Positions 29,931 through 40,172 of a stretch of DNA of 64,000 bases are shown here, in pieces (positions within the stretch are counted from its first letter, which is position 1; each line of letters starts with the position of its first letter). The stretch comes from Mesorhizobium sp. M4B.F.Ca.ET.203.01.1.1. GTDB taxonomy: Bacteria > Pseudomonadota > Alphaproteobacteria > Rhizobiales > Rhizobiaceae. The notes beneath the pieces are model-generated. The model was not told the DNA's origin. It saw only the letters and a list, made by a program, of their open reading frames with translations, and did not search any database. Both the position numbers and the translations under genes were made by a program. The stretch lies in assembly GCF_004791025.1 (NCBI RefSeq), contig NZ_SRUO01000005.1, positions 372,001 to 436,000 on the forward strand. Reading direction: 5' to 3'.

Positions 29931-30782
29931 ATGACCACAGCACCCGCGCCGGCGGGGTGGCGATTCAAGCAGCCGAGTGTCATTCCGGGTTTCGGACTGA
30001 CGCTCGGCTTCTCGCTTGCCTACCTCACGCTCATCATCCTCATCCCGCTCTCCGGGCTGGTCTGGCGCTCGGCGGCACTCGGCTGGACCGATTTCTGGGC
30101 GATCGCTGCCGACCGCCGCACCATCAACGCGCTTGAAATCAGCTTCGGCACCGCCTTCATCGCCGCCGGCGTCAACGTCGTCTTCGGCACCATCGTCGCC
30201 TGGGTGCTGGTGCGCTACCGCTTTCCCGGCCGTCGCATCGTCGATGCCATGGTCGATCTGCCCTTCGCGCTGCCGACCGCCGTCGCCGGCATCGCGCTCA
30301 CCACGCTCTACGCGCCGAACGGCTGGATCGGCAAATTGCTGATGCCGCTCGGCATCAAGGTCGCCTATACGCCGCTCGGCATCGTCATCGCGCTGGTGTT
30401 CATCGGCCTGCCCTTCGTCGTGCGCACCGTGCAGCCGATCATGGAAGAGCTCGACAAGGAGGTCGAGGAAGCGGCCGCCACGCTCGGCGCCAACCGTTTC
30501 CAGATCATCACCCGCATCCTGTTCCCGGGCCTGGCGCCGGCGATCATCACCGGCTTCTCGCTCGCCTTCGCGCGCGGCGTCGGCGAATACGGCTCGGTCA
30601 TCTTCATCGCCGGCAACCTGCCGTTCAAGTCGGAGATCGCGCCGCTGCTGATCGTGATCAGGCTGGAGGAGTACAACTATCCGGCCGCCACCGCGATCGC
30701 AGCCATCATGCTGGCGCTGTCGTTCCTGATGCTGCTGGTCGTCAACCTGGCACAGTCATGGAGCCGCAAACGCTATGGCTGA
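29931..30782 (+). CDS. cysT: sulfate ABC importer permease CysT (CysU)
   Basis: The 283-residue inner-membrane protein has about six hydrophobic helices. The ATPase-contact loop [22 protein letters not shown] lies near residues 181-202, and [17 protein letters not shown] near 222 is highly typical of CysT. It forms the channel with CysW, whose start overlaps its last codons by 8 bp. Confidence 0.95.
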   Translation: MTTAPAPAGWRFKQPSVIPGFGLTLGFSLAYLTLIILIPLSGLVWRSAALGWTDFWAIAADRRTINALEISFGTAFIAAGVNVVFGTIVAWVLVRYRFPGRRIVDAMVDLPFALPTAVAGIALTTLYAPNGWIGKLLMPLGIKVAYTPLGIVIALVFIGLPFVVRTVQPIMEELDKEVEEAAATLGANRFQIITRILFPGLAPAIITGFSLAFARGVGEYGSVIFIAGNLPFKSEIAPLLIVIRLEEYNYPAATAIAAIMLALSFLMLLVVNLAQSWSRKRYG

Positions 30783-31659
30783 CCCCGAAATCAAATCCTA
30801 CGAACCTCACCACGAAAGCCAGTCGGCGGCGGTCACCGAAAGCCGGCCGGTGCGCATCGTGGCGATGGCCGTGGCCTTCGCCTTCCTCGCCATCTTCCTG
30901 CTCATGCCGCTGATCGTCGTCTTCCACGAAGCGCTGGCAAAGGGCATCGGTGCCTATTCGGAGGCGCTGGCCAGTTCCGACACGCGCTCGGCCATCCGGC
31001 TGACGCTGCTGGTGGCGGCGATCTCGGTGCCGCTCAACCTCGTCTTCGGCATTTCCGCCGCCTGGGCGATCGCCAAGTTCGAGTTCAAGGGCAAGGCCTT
31101 CCTGACCACCCTCATCGACCTGCCGTTCTCGGTCTCGCCGGTGATTTCCGGCCTGGTCTACGTGCTGCTGTTCGGCGCCCAGGGCGTGCTCGGCGCCTGG
31201 TTGAAGGCGCATGGCGTCGTCATCCTGTTCGCCGTGCCGGGCATCGTGCTCGCCACCGTCTTCGTCACCTTCCCCTTCGTTGCCCGCGAACTGATCCCGC
31301 TGATGCAGGAACAGGGCAATGGCGACGAGGAGGCCGCACTTTCGCTCGGCGCCAATGGCTGGCAGACCTTCTGGTACGTGACGCTGCCCAACATCAAATG
31401 GGGCCTGCTCTACGGCGTCCTGCTCTGCAACGCCCGCGCCATGGGCGAGTTCGGCGCGGTGTCGGTGGTGTCGGGGCACATACGCGGCCTCACCAACACC
31501 ATGCCGCTGCATGTCGAAATCCTCTACAACGAGTACAATGCCGTCGGCGCCTTCGCCGTCGCTTCGCTGCTTGCCGGCCTGGCGCTGGTGACGTTGGTCT
31601 TGAAAACACTTCTCGAGATGCGCTACGGCGCCGAGATCGCCGCCACGCGCGGACACTGA
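30775..31659 (+). CDS. cysW: sulfate ABC importer permease CysW
   Basis: The 294-residue inner-membrane protein has the CysW-typical contact loop [23 protein letters not shown] and [20 protein letters not shown]. It overlaps cysT by 8 bp, so translation is coupled. A hydrophilic N-terminal tail of about 25 residues precedes the first helix. Confidence 0.95.
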   Translation: MADPEIKSYEPHHESQSAAVTESRPVRIVAMAVAFAFLAIFLLMPLIVVFHEALAKGIGAYSEALASSDTRSAIRLTLLVAAISVPLNLVFGISAAWAIAKFEFKGKAFLTTLIDLPFSVSPVISGLVYVLLFGAQGVLGAWLKAHGVVILFAVPGIVLATVFVTFPFVARELIPLMQEQGNGDEEAALSLGANGWQTFWYVTLPNIKWGLLYGVLLCNARAMGEFGAVSVVSGHIRGLTNTMPLHVEILYNEYNAVGAFAVASLLAGLALVTLVLKTLLEMRYGAEIAATRGH

Positions 31660-31660
31660 A

Positions 31661-31708
31661 TGCATATCGCCCAAAAGCGCGAACCGGTTTTGGGATAACG
31701 GCAGGCAC
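31661..31708. repeat. short palindromic repeat between cysW and cysA
   Basis: The core CCCAAAA...TTTTGGG (31670-31694) surrounds GCGCGAACCGG, with partly matching ends TGCATATCG/CGGCAGGCA. It shares the CGCCCAAAAGCGCG start with the repeat at 54033. It is probably a dispersed intergenic palindrome. Confidence 0.6.
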
Positions 31709-31725
31709 CGACAAAGGGACGGTTT

Positions 31726-32784
<1,059 letters not shown>

Positions 32785-32823
32785 ATCAGCCTGAAAGAAA
32801 ATCCTAACAAGCATTTGTTTCGG

Positions 32824-32837
32824 CGGAATCTTTTCCG
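32824..32837. promoter_or_regulatory. short palindrome upstream of the second sulfate-binding gene
   Basis: CGGAA-TCTT-TTCCG lies about 100 bp before the second binding-protein gene, in the 149-bp gap after cysA. It resembles the near-palindrome upstream of cysP. A shared regulator is possible but unproven. Confidence 0.28.
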
Positions 32838-32933
32838 ACGACGACACGATAGCGCCGGCTCGCATGTCTGGCGCTGGCCGGCCTTGTGCTATTATCCTGC
32901 GCCCTTGTTGCAACTCTCAAGGAGCCGGTTTTC

Positions 32934-33920
32934 ATGAAGCGATTTTTGCTTGGCGCGGCGGCACTGGCCACCCTCTTCCTCGCATCCTCCGGGGCCTGGT
33001 CGGCCGACAGGTTGCTGAACGCGTCCTACGACGTCGGCCGCGAGCTGTTCGCCGAAGTCAACAAGGCCTTCGTCGCCGAACATCCGGGCGTGACGATCGA
33101 CCAGTCGCATGCCGGGTCCTCCGCTCAGGCGCGCGCCATCGCCGAAGGGCTCGGCGCCGATGTCGTCACCTTGAACCAGGTCATCGATGTCGATTTCCTG
33201 GTCAAGAAGGGGCTCGTCTCCGCCGACTGGCAGAAGGATTTCCCAGACAACGCCTCGCCCTTCTATTCGCTGCCGTCCTTCCTGGTGCGCGCCGGCAACC
33301 CCAAGCACATCAAGGACTGGAACGATCTGGTGCGCGACGACGTGCAGGTGATCTTCCCCAACCCGAAGACATCGGGCAACGCGCGCTACACCTATCTCGC
33401 CGCCACCGCTTACGCCAAGGAGGCCTTCAAGGGCGACGACGCCAAGGTGAAGGAGTTCATCACCAAGCTGTTCAACAACGTGCCGGTCTTCGACACCGGC
33501 GGCCGTGCCGCCACAACGACCTTCGTGCAGCGCGAGATCGGCGACGTGCTGATCACCTTCGAATCGGAGACGCGCGGCATCCGCAAGGAGTATGGCAACG
33601 ACAAGTTCGAGCAGGTCACGCCCTCGGTCAGCCTGCTGGCGGAATTCCCCGTCGCCATCGTCGGCAAGGTTGCCGACGAGCATGGCACGCGCGATCTCGC
33701 CAAGACATACCTCGACTTCCTCTATACGCCCGAAGGCCAGGACATCCTTGCCCGCAACGGCAACCGCGTCCGCGATGCGGCGGTCGCGGCGAAGTACAAG
33801 GACCAGTTCCCCGATGTCCGCCTGCTGACGGTGGACGACGCCTTCGGCGGCTGGTCCAAGGTGCAGGCCGAGCATTTCGCCGCCGGCGGCCTGCTCGAGC
33901 AGGCCTATGGCAGCCGCTGA
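32934..33920 (+). CDS. sbp: sulfate ABC importer periplasmic binding protein (second copy)
   Basis: The 328-residue protein starts at ATG 32934 with AAGGAG upstream, and its signal peptide ends near GAWSADR. Sulfate-binding motifs LLNASYDVGRELFAEVN, DQSHAGSSAQARAIAEG and NPKTSGNARYTYLAA match the family. It is clearly a paralogue of the cysP-like gene 4 kb upstream, but is diverged and has its own promoter-length gap. One of the two may prefer thiosulfate. A strong terminator follows. Confidence 0.92.
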   Translation: MKRFLLGAAALATLFLASSGAWSADRLLNASYDVGRELFAEVNKAFVAEHPGVTIDQSHAGSSAQARAIAEGLGADVVTLNQVIDVDFLVKKGLVSADWQKDFPDNASPFYSLPSFLVRAGNPKHIKDWNDLVRDDVQVIFPNPKTSGNARYTYLAATAYAKEAFKGDDAKVKEFITKLFNNVPVFDTGGRAATTTFVQREIGDVLITFESETRGIRKEYGNDKFEQVTPSVSLLAEFPVAIVGKVADEHGTRDLAKTYLDFLYTPEGQDILARNGNRVRDAAVAAKYKDQFPDVRLLTVDDAFGGWSKVQAEHFAAGGLLEQAYGSR

Positions 33921-33951
33921 CGGCTCCAACGCCTCGGCGTCGACCTGAACA

Positions 33952-33978
33952 GGAAAGCCGGCTTCGCCGGCTTTCCTA
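33952..33978 (+). terminator. terminator after the sulfate transport genes
   Basis: A perfect 11-bp stem (AGGAAAGCCGG/CCGGCTTTCCT) with a CTTCG loop begins 32 bp after the second binding-protein stop, followed by ATTTC. It is a convincing intrinsic-type hairpin although the T-run is weak. Confidence 0.75.
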
Positions 33979-34183
33979 TTTCATGCGCCAGCAGGCCGAT
34001 GCCTGGCAAAATCCCGACCTCATCTGTGAGAAACGTTACAAAGAATCAACGCGTTTGTGCCTAACGTGCCGTCGGGCGGCTTGTTTTGCGCGAAACGGCA
34101 ATACGCGATCCGAGACGTCATGATTTGCACACAAACAACCGCCAGATGCAGGCGATTGGGGTTTTTCGTGAACTGAATCGGGC

Positions 34184-34633
34184 ATGCTTACCAAAAAAGG
34201 CAAATACGGCCTCAAGGCCCTCGTGCATCTTTCCGGCCTGCCGGCCGGCCAGCTTGCATTCGTCAACGACATCGCCGTCGCCAACAACATTCCGAAGAAA
34301 TTCCTCGACGCCATTCTGGGCGAGTTGCGCAATGCCGGCTTCGTCCAGAGCCGCAAGGGCAAGGAAGGCGGCTATCGCCTTGCCCGCCCGGCCTCCGAGA
34401 TTAAGATCGGCCATGTCGTGCGCGTCCTCGACGGGCCGCTGGCGCCGATCCCCTGCGCCAGCCGCACGCAGTACCAGCGCTGCGAGGACTGCGACGAGGC
34501 GACCTGCCAGGTCCGGCACATGATGCTGGAAGTGCGCCAGGCGATCGCCGAAGTGCTCGACAACCGCAGCCTCGCCGCCATGCGCGACGCCGACAATGAC
34601 GATTTCCCCGTCGAGCTGACGTCGCAGATCTAG
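34184..34633 (+). CDS. Rrf2-family transcriptional regulator with four-cysteine cluster
   Basis: The 149-residue protein is an Rrf2-type winged-helix regulator (MLTKKGKYGLKALVHLS, then IPKKFLDAILGELRNAGFVQSRKGKEGGYRLA). After the wing, Cys91, Cys100, Cys103 and Cys108 form a cluster that could hold an iron-sulfur centre, as in IscR, RirA and NsrR. These use three cysteines; this protein has four. It follows the sulfate uptake genes and may sense sulfur, iron-sulfur or redox status to control them. No gene downstream is co-directional within 200 bp, so it is probably monocistronic. Confidence 0.88.
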   Translation: MLTKKGKYGLKALVHLSGLPAGQLAFVNDIAVANNIPKKFLDAILGELRNAGFVQSRKGKEGGYRLARPASEIKIGHVVRVLDGPLAPIPCASRTQYQRCEDCDEATCQVRHMMLEVRQAIAEVLDNRSLAAMRDADNDDFPVELTSQI

Positions 34634-34712
34634 AGCAATTCCAGGAAAAGCGTGTAACGGTTAGGCTCGGCGACTTCGCCGTAGCCTTCCGTCCGGAATT
34701 GCCTGGAAACAA
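34634..34712. repeat. palindromic repeat downstream of the Rrf2 gene
   Basis: The outer arms GCAATTCC (34635) and GGAATTGC (34695) flank an inner hairpin GGCTCGGCG/CGCCGTAGCC. The sequence CCAGGAAAAGCG recurs in the element at 47325, so both belong to one dispersed family. It starts immediately after the rrf2 stop and may act as its terminator. Confidence 0.65.
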
Positions 34713-34857
34713 ATTATTAGCCCGGACCTGAAGCTCCGCATCAAGGCCTGCGCCCGTCCCCTGGGCGCTCGAATGCTCGTGCCCGATTGCGCAGCGGCCA
34801 TGGACGCAGTAGAGCGGCCTTTCGGACGCAACCAGGAACAGGCGGGACACCGATCCG

Positions 34858-36006
34858 ATGAGGCTGCCGTGGTTCGGAAAATCCCGCAGGGCCGACCGCA
34901 GGAGATCGTCCCCCGTCCATCACACCGAGATCATCGCCGACGTGCCGGTGCCGGAGCGTGGCGAAGCGGTGCGCTTCTTCAGCCGCAGGCTGGTCGGACC
35001 CGGCCGGCTGCGCCGCTTCTCGAACCGCGATCTTCGCGAAAGCCTGCTCTTTTCTTTCCTTCTCGTCGTCGCCGCGACACTGCCGGTCGTCTGGTGGGCG
35101 CCGATCTGCGCCTGGAGTTCGAAGCTTCGGCTGAAGCGCCATCTCCGCAAGGATTTTCCACGCTACGCCGCAGCGGTCCGCACCGTCCTTGGCGACCACG
35201 TCGATGCGCAAGCGCTGTTCAGGCAATTGCTCGCCGCTGTTCATCGCCGGCAATTGCTGCTTGCCGCGCACCTCACCGGCCACGGCTGGTCGCCGGAAAT
35301 CCGGCTGGAAGGGCTTGAGGGCCTGCGCGATGCGCTGCGGCGCGGCCGCGGCGCCATCATCTGGTGCGATCAGTTCACCGCCCAGACCATCATCGGCAAG
35401 CGGGCCCTGCATGCCGCCGGCCTCGAAACGCACCAGGTCAGCGTCAACTTCCACGGCTTTTCAGACTCGGTTTTCGGCCTGCGTTTCCTCAACCGGCCGC
35501 TGATCGCGGTGGAGAACCGCTACCTCAAAAGCCGGGTCGTCTTCGAGCGCGGCGATGCCTACCAGGTGACGGTGCGCATGCAACGCATGCTGAGGGAAAA
35601 CGGCATCGTCCTGATGACCAACACGACCCACGCCGGCACCACCTTCACAGAAGTCGGCATCGGGGAAAGTGGCTGGACCCAGCTGGCCTCGGCTCCGGCA
35701 AACTTCGCCGCGCGAGGCGGAACGGCGCTGTTTGCCATGTCGACCTTCGAGACCGTGCCCTTTCGCGAATACCGCGCGGTCATCAGCCCCGAACTGGCGC
35801 CGCCGGCAAGGCCGGCATCCGCCGCGACAAGGGACATGGCGGCGAAGAACCTCGAAATGCAGGCGCGCTACATCCTGCTCAAGCGCGATCGCCTCCTGGA
35901 GGCGATGAAATTGTACCCGGAACAGATGATGGTATGGGCAGGCGCCCAGAGGTTCACCGAGCGGTCGGGCGACACGACGGACGCGGGCGCCGACATATCC
36001 TCATGA
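34858..36006 (+). CDS. LpxL/HtrB-fold acyltransferase homologue lacking the catalytic dyad
   Basis: The 382-residue protein has one hydrophobic segment (about residues 63-83) and then a region resembling lipid A late acyltransferases: GRGAIIWCDQFTAQT, later FAARGGTALFAMSTFETVPFREYRAVI, matching the family's substrate-pocket block. Where active enzymes have HF-x3-E, this protein has Gln172-Phe and Thr177, so both catalytic residues are replaced. It may be inactive, a scaffold, or use different chemistry. It ends 6 bp inside the convergent gluconokinase gene. The function is not known. Family placement is by eye from the pattern of motifs. Confidence 0.6.
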   Translation: MRLPWFGKSRRADRRRSSPVHHTEIIADVPVPERGEAVRFFSRRLVGPGRLRRFSNRDLRESLLFSFLLVVAATLPVVWWAPICAWSSKLRLKRHLRKDFPRYAAAVRTVLGDHVDAQALFRQLLAAVHRRQLLLAAHLTGHGWSPEIRLEGLEGLRDALRRGRGAIIWCDQFTAQTIIGKRALHAAGLETHQVSVNFHGFSDSVFGLRFLNRPLIAVENRYLKSRVVFERGDAYQVTVRMQRMLRENGIVLMTNTTHAGTTFTEVGIGESGWTQLASAPANFAARGGTALFAMSTFETVPFREYRAVISPELAPPARPASAATRDMAAKNLEMQARYILLKRDRLLEAMKLYPEQMMVWAGAQRFTERSGDTTDAGADISS

Positions 36007-36564
36007 GGTCTTTGTCCTGAATTCGTCAAGCACGCCGGCGACGATGTCGGAGATCGGGCCGGTGCCGTCCACGGTCAACGCCGGTTCATCCGCCGTCGGC
36101 GCTTCGAGCGTGGCGAACTGGCTGTCGACAAGGCTCGCCGGCATGAAATGCCCCTTGCGGCTGGCGACACGGCGCCTGGCGGTTTCAGCATCGATTTCCA
36201 GATAGACGAAGCACAGCTCCGGGCAAAAGCCGCGCAGTCGCGCGCGGTAGCCGCGCTTCAGCGCCGAGCAGGCGGCGATCACGCTCTGCCCGTCGGCGAT
36301 CGCGGCCGCGATGCGCCCCCCGATCGCATCCAGCCAGCCGGCGCGCAATTCGTCGGTGAGCGGCTCACCGCTTGCCATGCGCGCCACGTTCTCGGGCGGA
36401 TGCAGCCTGTCGCCCTCGACGAATGCCGCACCCAGCGCCGCCGCCAGCGCCTCGCCGACCGCGGACTTGCCACAGCCGGCCACCCCCATCGCCACTATGG
36501 CCAGTGGCGGTTGGGCGTCGCTCGTCCGTGCCTCGCTCGGCAGCGGTCCAGCTTTTTCGGTCAC
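36001..36564 (-). CDS. gntK: gluconokinase (carbohydrate kinase, GntK family)
   Basis: The 187-residue cytoplasmic kinase has P-loop MGVAGCGKSAVGEALA and the family motifs FVEGDRLHPPENVARMASGEPLTDE, CSALKRGYRARLRG, and SRKGHFMPASLVDSQFATLE. It phosphorylates D-gluconate to 6-phosphogluconate for the Entner-Doudoroff or pentose phosphate routes. The start is a GTG at 36564, three bases past the permease stop, so it is coupled to the importer operon. About 20 residues precede the P-loop strand, longer than usual. The start is inferred from that junction. Its place in an ABC operon suggests that the importer brings in gluconate or a similar aldonate. Confidence 0.92.
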   Translation of the reverse strand: MTEKAGPLPSEARTSDAQPPLAIVAMGVAGCGKSAVGEALAAALGAAFVEGDRLHPPENVARMASGEPLTDELRAGWLDAIGGRIAAAIADGQSVIAACSALKRGYRARLRGFCPELCFVYLEIDAETARRRVASRKGHFMPASLVDSQFATLEAPTADEPALTVDGTGPISDIVAGVLDEFRTKTS

Positions 36565-36566
36565 GG

Positions 36567-37556
36567 TCAGCGGCTCGCCGGCGCCCGGCCGTAGAGCAGA
36601 AGCATGACCACAATGACCACGCCGTAGACGATCTGCCGCCCCGCCTCCGGCATCTGCATGACCGAGAGGATGGACTGCAGAAGCGTGATCAGGATGACGC
36701 CTGCGACGGTGCCCAGATAGGAACCGCGTCCCCCAAGGATCGAGGTGCCGCCGAGCACAACAGCAGCGATCGACGGCAACAGATAGGCATCGCCCATCGA
36801 CTGCGCCGCCTTCGAAGCGTAACCGGCCAAAAGCACGCCGCCAAAGGCCGAGAGCCCGCCCGAAACCGCGAAGGCGACCATCACCACGCGGCGTGTGTCG
36901 ATGCCCGAAAGATAGGCGGCGCGCTCCCGGTTGCCGATGCCGTAGACGGCGCGGCCGAAGCCGGTGCGGGTCAGCAGGAAGACCATGGCCGCGCCGATCA
37001 GCGCCCAGATGATGACGGCGTTGGGCACCGCCGGAATGGCAAAGCCGGTCGCCAGATAGCGCATCGCCGGCGTTGCCGAATCCTGCGGTGAGAAGCCTCC
37101 CGTGTAGACCACCATCAGCCCTTGCGCGACGGCATTGGTGGCCAGCGTGATGATCATCGAGGGGATACGCAGATACGCGACGCCGATGCCGTTGACGACG
37201 CCGATCGCGATGCCGCAGACAATGCCGAACGGGATGGCGAGCACCGACCCGAGCGGCCCGTAAGCCGCGGCCGCGCACGCCATCATGGCGCCGACCGCCA
37301 CCGACCATGGCACCGACAGGTCGATCTGGCCGAGCAGGATGACCAGCATCATGCCGGTGGCGATGACGCCGAGGAACGATGCCACCTTGAGCTGCTGCAG
37401 CAGATATTCCGGCGACAGGAAGCTGCGCGAATAGAGGCTGCCGACAAGCAGCAGCAGCACGATGCAGGCGAAGGCGGTGACGACGGCCGGATCGGCGCGG
37501 CGAAGGAATTTCGGCATGCGCCCGGCAATGCCGCCGATGAGGGTCGTATCGCTCAC
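36567..37556 (-). CDS. sugar ABC importer permease (RbsC family), second subunit
   Basis: The 329-residue inner-membrane protein starts at a GTG (37556) that overlaps the previous permease stop by 4 bp (GTGA). RbsC-type motifs include MMLVILLGQIDLSVPWSVAVGA, RIPSMIITLATNAVAQGL, and GIGNRERAAYLSGIDTRRV, and AAVVLGGTSILGGRGS. It forms the channel with the upstream permease; operons with two different RbsC-type subunits are a known variant of these importers. gntK follows directly. Confidence 0.92.
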   Translation of the reverse strand: MSDTTLIGGIAGRMPKFLRRADPAVVTAFACIVLLLLVGSLYSRSFLSPEYLLQQLKVASFLGVIATGMMLVILLGQIDLSVPWSVAVGAMMACAAAAYGPLGSVLAIPFGIVCGIAIGVVNGIGVAYLRIPSMIITLATNAVAQGLMVVYTGGFSPQDSATPAMRYLATGFAIPAVPNAVIIWALIGAAMVFLLTRTGFGRAVYGIGNRERAAYLSGIDTRRVVMVAFAVSGGLSAFGGVLLAGYASKAAQSMGDAYLLPSIAAVVLGGTSILGGRGSYLGTVAGVILITLLQSILSVMQMPEAGRQIVYGVVIVVMLLLYGRAPASR

Positions 37557-38533
37557 AGGAACCACTCCAGCCGGTTGCGGACCCTGAACAGGGCGAAGGC
37601 GCCGAGGCTGACCGCGATCAGCAGGATAACGCCCTGGAACAGCGGCTGCCAGAGCGGGTCGAGGTCGAAGACGAAGAGCAGGTCGCCGATGGTGCGGAAG
37701 GCGAGCGCGCCGAAGATCGCGCCGAGCGCGCTGCCCTTGCCGCCGAACAGCGAGACGCCGCCGAGCACTACGGCGGCGATCGAAAACAGCGTGTAGGCGT
37801 TGCCGCTGGCATAGGCGGCGTCGCCCGTATAGGTGAAGAAGGTCAGGAACAGCCCGCCGATCGCGGCCAGCAGCCCGGCAAGCGTGTAGGCGACAAATTT
37901 TCCGCGCCGGATCGGCACGCCCGACATATAGGCGGCGGTCTCCGAGGAGCCGGCGGCGTAGGCCGCGCGGCCAAGCTCCGAGCGGCTGAACGGCACCCAC
38001 ACGATCAGCACAACGACTGCCAGCGCGACCAGGCTCGCCGGGACCAGGCCGAACAGCCGCCCGGTGAGGGCGTCGGCAAGATCTTCATTGACCGAACCGC
38101 CGGGAAACGGCCGCAGCAGCAGCGCGAGGCCGAAATAGACGGCACCGGTGGCGATGGTGGCGACGATCGGCTGCAGCCGTCCATAGATGACGATGGCGCC
38201 GTTGATGGCGCCGCAGACGAGCCCGGTGCCGAGCACGGCGATGACGCCGAAAGCGGTCTCGAGCCCGGTGCCGATCACCAGCCAGGAAGCCAGGCAATTG
38301 GTCAGCGTGAAGATCATGCCGACCGAAAGGTCGATGCCGGCGGTGATCACCACCAGAGTCTGCGCCATGGCGACGAAGGCAAGCAGCACGCCTTTGTTGG
38401 CGGCCGTCTGCACGACATTGGCGGTAAAGCCGGCCGGATGGTTCGCGCTGTAGATCGCGAACATGGCGACGAAGATACCGAGTGCGAGCAACGTTCCGCG
38501 TTGCTCGGCCAGCCAGTAACGCCAATCCTTCAC
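37553..38533 (-). CDS. sugar ABC importer permease (RbsC family), first subunit
   Basis: The 326-residue protein has about eight to nine hydrophobic spans and the family motifs AMAQTLVVITAGIDLSVGMI, GRLQPIVATIATGAVYFG and AAVVLGGVSLFGGKGS. It lies 13 bp after the ATPase gene and overlaps the second permease by 4 bp. With the second subunit it probably forms a heterodimeric channel. Confidence 0.93.
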   Translation of the reverse strand: MKDWRYWLAEQRGTLLALGIFVAMFAIYSANHPAGFTANVVQTAANKGVLLAFVAMAQTLVVITAGIDLSVGMIFTLTNCLASWLVIGTGLETAFGVIAVLGTGLVCGAINGAIVIYGRLQPIVATIATGAVYFGLALLLRPFPGGSVNEDLADALTGRLFGLVPASLVALAVVVLIVWVPFSRSELGRAAYAAGSSETAAYMSGVPIRRGKFVAYTLAGLLAAIGGLFLTFFTYTGDAAYASGNAYTLFSIAAVVLGGVSLFGGKGSALGAIFGALAFRTIGDLLFVFDLDPLWQPLFQGVILLIAVSLGAFALFRVRNRLEWFL

Positions 38534-38546
38534 GCTACGATCCTCT

Positions 38547-40091
38547 TCATGCGCCCTCTCCCTGCAGCGGACCGGCGCCCTCGCCGTGGATATTGAGCGC
38601 GCTGGCGATCAGCGCATGCTCGGTGATCTCGGCACCGACCAGCTCGCGCTTGACCGCACCGTCATAGAGCACCAGTACCCGGTCGCAGCAGCCGATCAGT
38701 TCGTCATAGTCGGTCGAATAGAACAGGATCGCGGCCCCGGCGTCGGCGAGCTTGCGCATCAGTTGGTAGAGTTCCTGCTTGGTGCCGACATCGATGCCGC
38801 GTGTCGGGTCGTTGAGCAAGACGATGCGCGGCTGCCGCATCAGCCATTTGGCGATGACGACCTTCTGCTGGTTGCCGCCCGACAGCGCGCCGACCGGAAT
38901 GTCGAGGCCGGCGGTCTTAATGGCAAGCAGCTCCACCATGTCGTCGATCAGCCGCTGCTCGGTCGCGCGGTCGATGACGCCGGCCTTCGACAGCCGGTCG
39001 AGCGCCGCGAAGGAAAGGTTCTCGCGCACCGTCATAGGCAGCATGAGCCCCTCGGTCTTGCGGTCCTCGGGGATGAGCGCCATGCCGATGCGGCCGTCGC
39101 GCGCGGCTGAGGGACTGGCGATGGAAACCGCCTTGCCATCGACCAGTATCTCGCCGGCAAGGCCGCGCAGCACGCCGAAGAAGGCAAGCAGCAACTCCCG
39201 CTGGCCCTGGCCGTCGAGGCCGCCGAGGCCGACGACCTCGCCCGCCCCGACGGTGAGCGAGACATTGTCCAGCCGGTCGGTCCAGCACAGGTTGCGCGCC
39301 TCCAGCACCGGGACGGCGGCACCGTGCCGGGCCGGCTTCGGCGGGAATATGTGGCTGTATTCGCGTCCGATCATCAGTTCGACGACCTCGCTGTCGCTCT
39401 TCGAGCCGGCAGCGTAGCTGGCGACATTGCGGCCGTTGCGGAAGACGGTGCACTGGTCGGCAAGCTCGGCGATCTCGTTCATCCGGTGCGAGATGTAGAG
39501 CAGCGCCAGCCCCTCTTCCCGCAGCCGCTTCAGCACGCCGAAGATCTTGGCGACGTCGGTCGCGGTCAGCGCCGAGGTGGCCTCGTCGAGGATCAGGATG
39601 CGCGGCTTGCGGGCCAGCGCCTTGGCGATCTCGACCATCTGCCTTCTTGAAAGTGGAAGGTCCTTGACCAGCGCCAGCGGGTGGATGTCGGAAGCACCGG
39701 CGCGGGCGAGCGCCTCTTCGGCGATACGGCGCTGCGCCTTTCGGTCGATCAGGCCGAAACGCTTCGGCGGATCGGAAATGACGATGTTGTCGGCCACGCT
39801 GAGCTCGGGGATCAGCGACAGCTCCTGGAAAATGCAGACGATGCCCGCCCGGTTGGCCGCCGCCGGCGAGGCGAAACTCACCTCGCTTCCATCGAGTAGC
39901 ATGCGGCCCTCATCGGGCGCCACGACGCCGGCCATCACCTTGATCAATGTCGACTTGCCGGCGCCGTTTTCGCCGAGAATGGCATGGATGCTACCCGCCG
40001 TGACGGACAGCTCCGCCTTTTCCAGGGCCCGCACGCCGCCATAGCGTTTGGATATGCCTTGCATGCTAAAGAGCGGAACCGCGCCGTCCAT
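38547..40091 (-). CDS. sugar ABC importer dual-domain ATPase (RbsA/MglA family)
   Basis: The 514-residue protein has two ATPase domains. The first has Walker A GENGAGKSTL (about residues 39-48), signature LSRRQMVEIAKAL (degenerate LSGGQ) and Walker B ILILDEATSAL. The second has a degenerate P-loop GLGGLDGQGQREL and signature LSGGNQQKVVIAKWL, followed by NDPTRGIDVGTK. This arrangement is typical of ribose/galactose-type importers. It is the second gene of the operon SBP-ATPase-permease-permease-gntK. Confidence 0.93.
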   Translation of the reverse strand: MDGAVPLFSMQGISKRYGGVRALEKAELSVTAGSIHAILGENGAGKSTLIKVMAGVVAPDEGRMLLDGSEVSFASPAAANRAGIVCIFQELSLIPELSVADNIVISDPPKRFGLIDRKAQRRIAEEALARAGASDIHPLALVKDLPLSRRQMVEIAKALARKPRILILDEATSALTATDVAKIFGVLKRLREEGLALLYISHRMNEIAELADQCTVFRNGRNVASYAAGSKSDSEVVELMIGREYSHIFPPKPARHGAAVPVLEARNLCWTDRLDNVSLTVGAGEVVGLGGLDGQGQRELLLAFFGVLRGLAGEILVDGKAVSIASPSAARDGRIGMALIPEDRKTEGLMLPMTVRENLSFAALDRLSKAGVIDRATEQRLIDDMVELLAIKTAGLDIPVGALSGGNQQKVVIAKWLMRQPRIVLLNDPTRGIDVGTKQELYQLMRKLADAGAAILFYSTDYDELIGCCDRVLVLYDGAVKRELVGAEITEHALIASALNIHGEGAGPLQGEGA

Positions 40092-40172
40092 CAGCCCTCC
40101 GAGGCAATTTGCTGTCGATAGGTGGCAAGCAGCCGGAGCCGCGGGAGATGCCCGCCGCTCCGGCCGGTCAGA

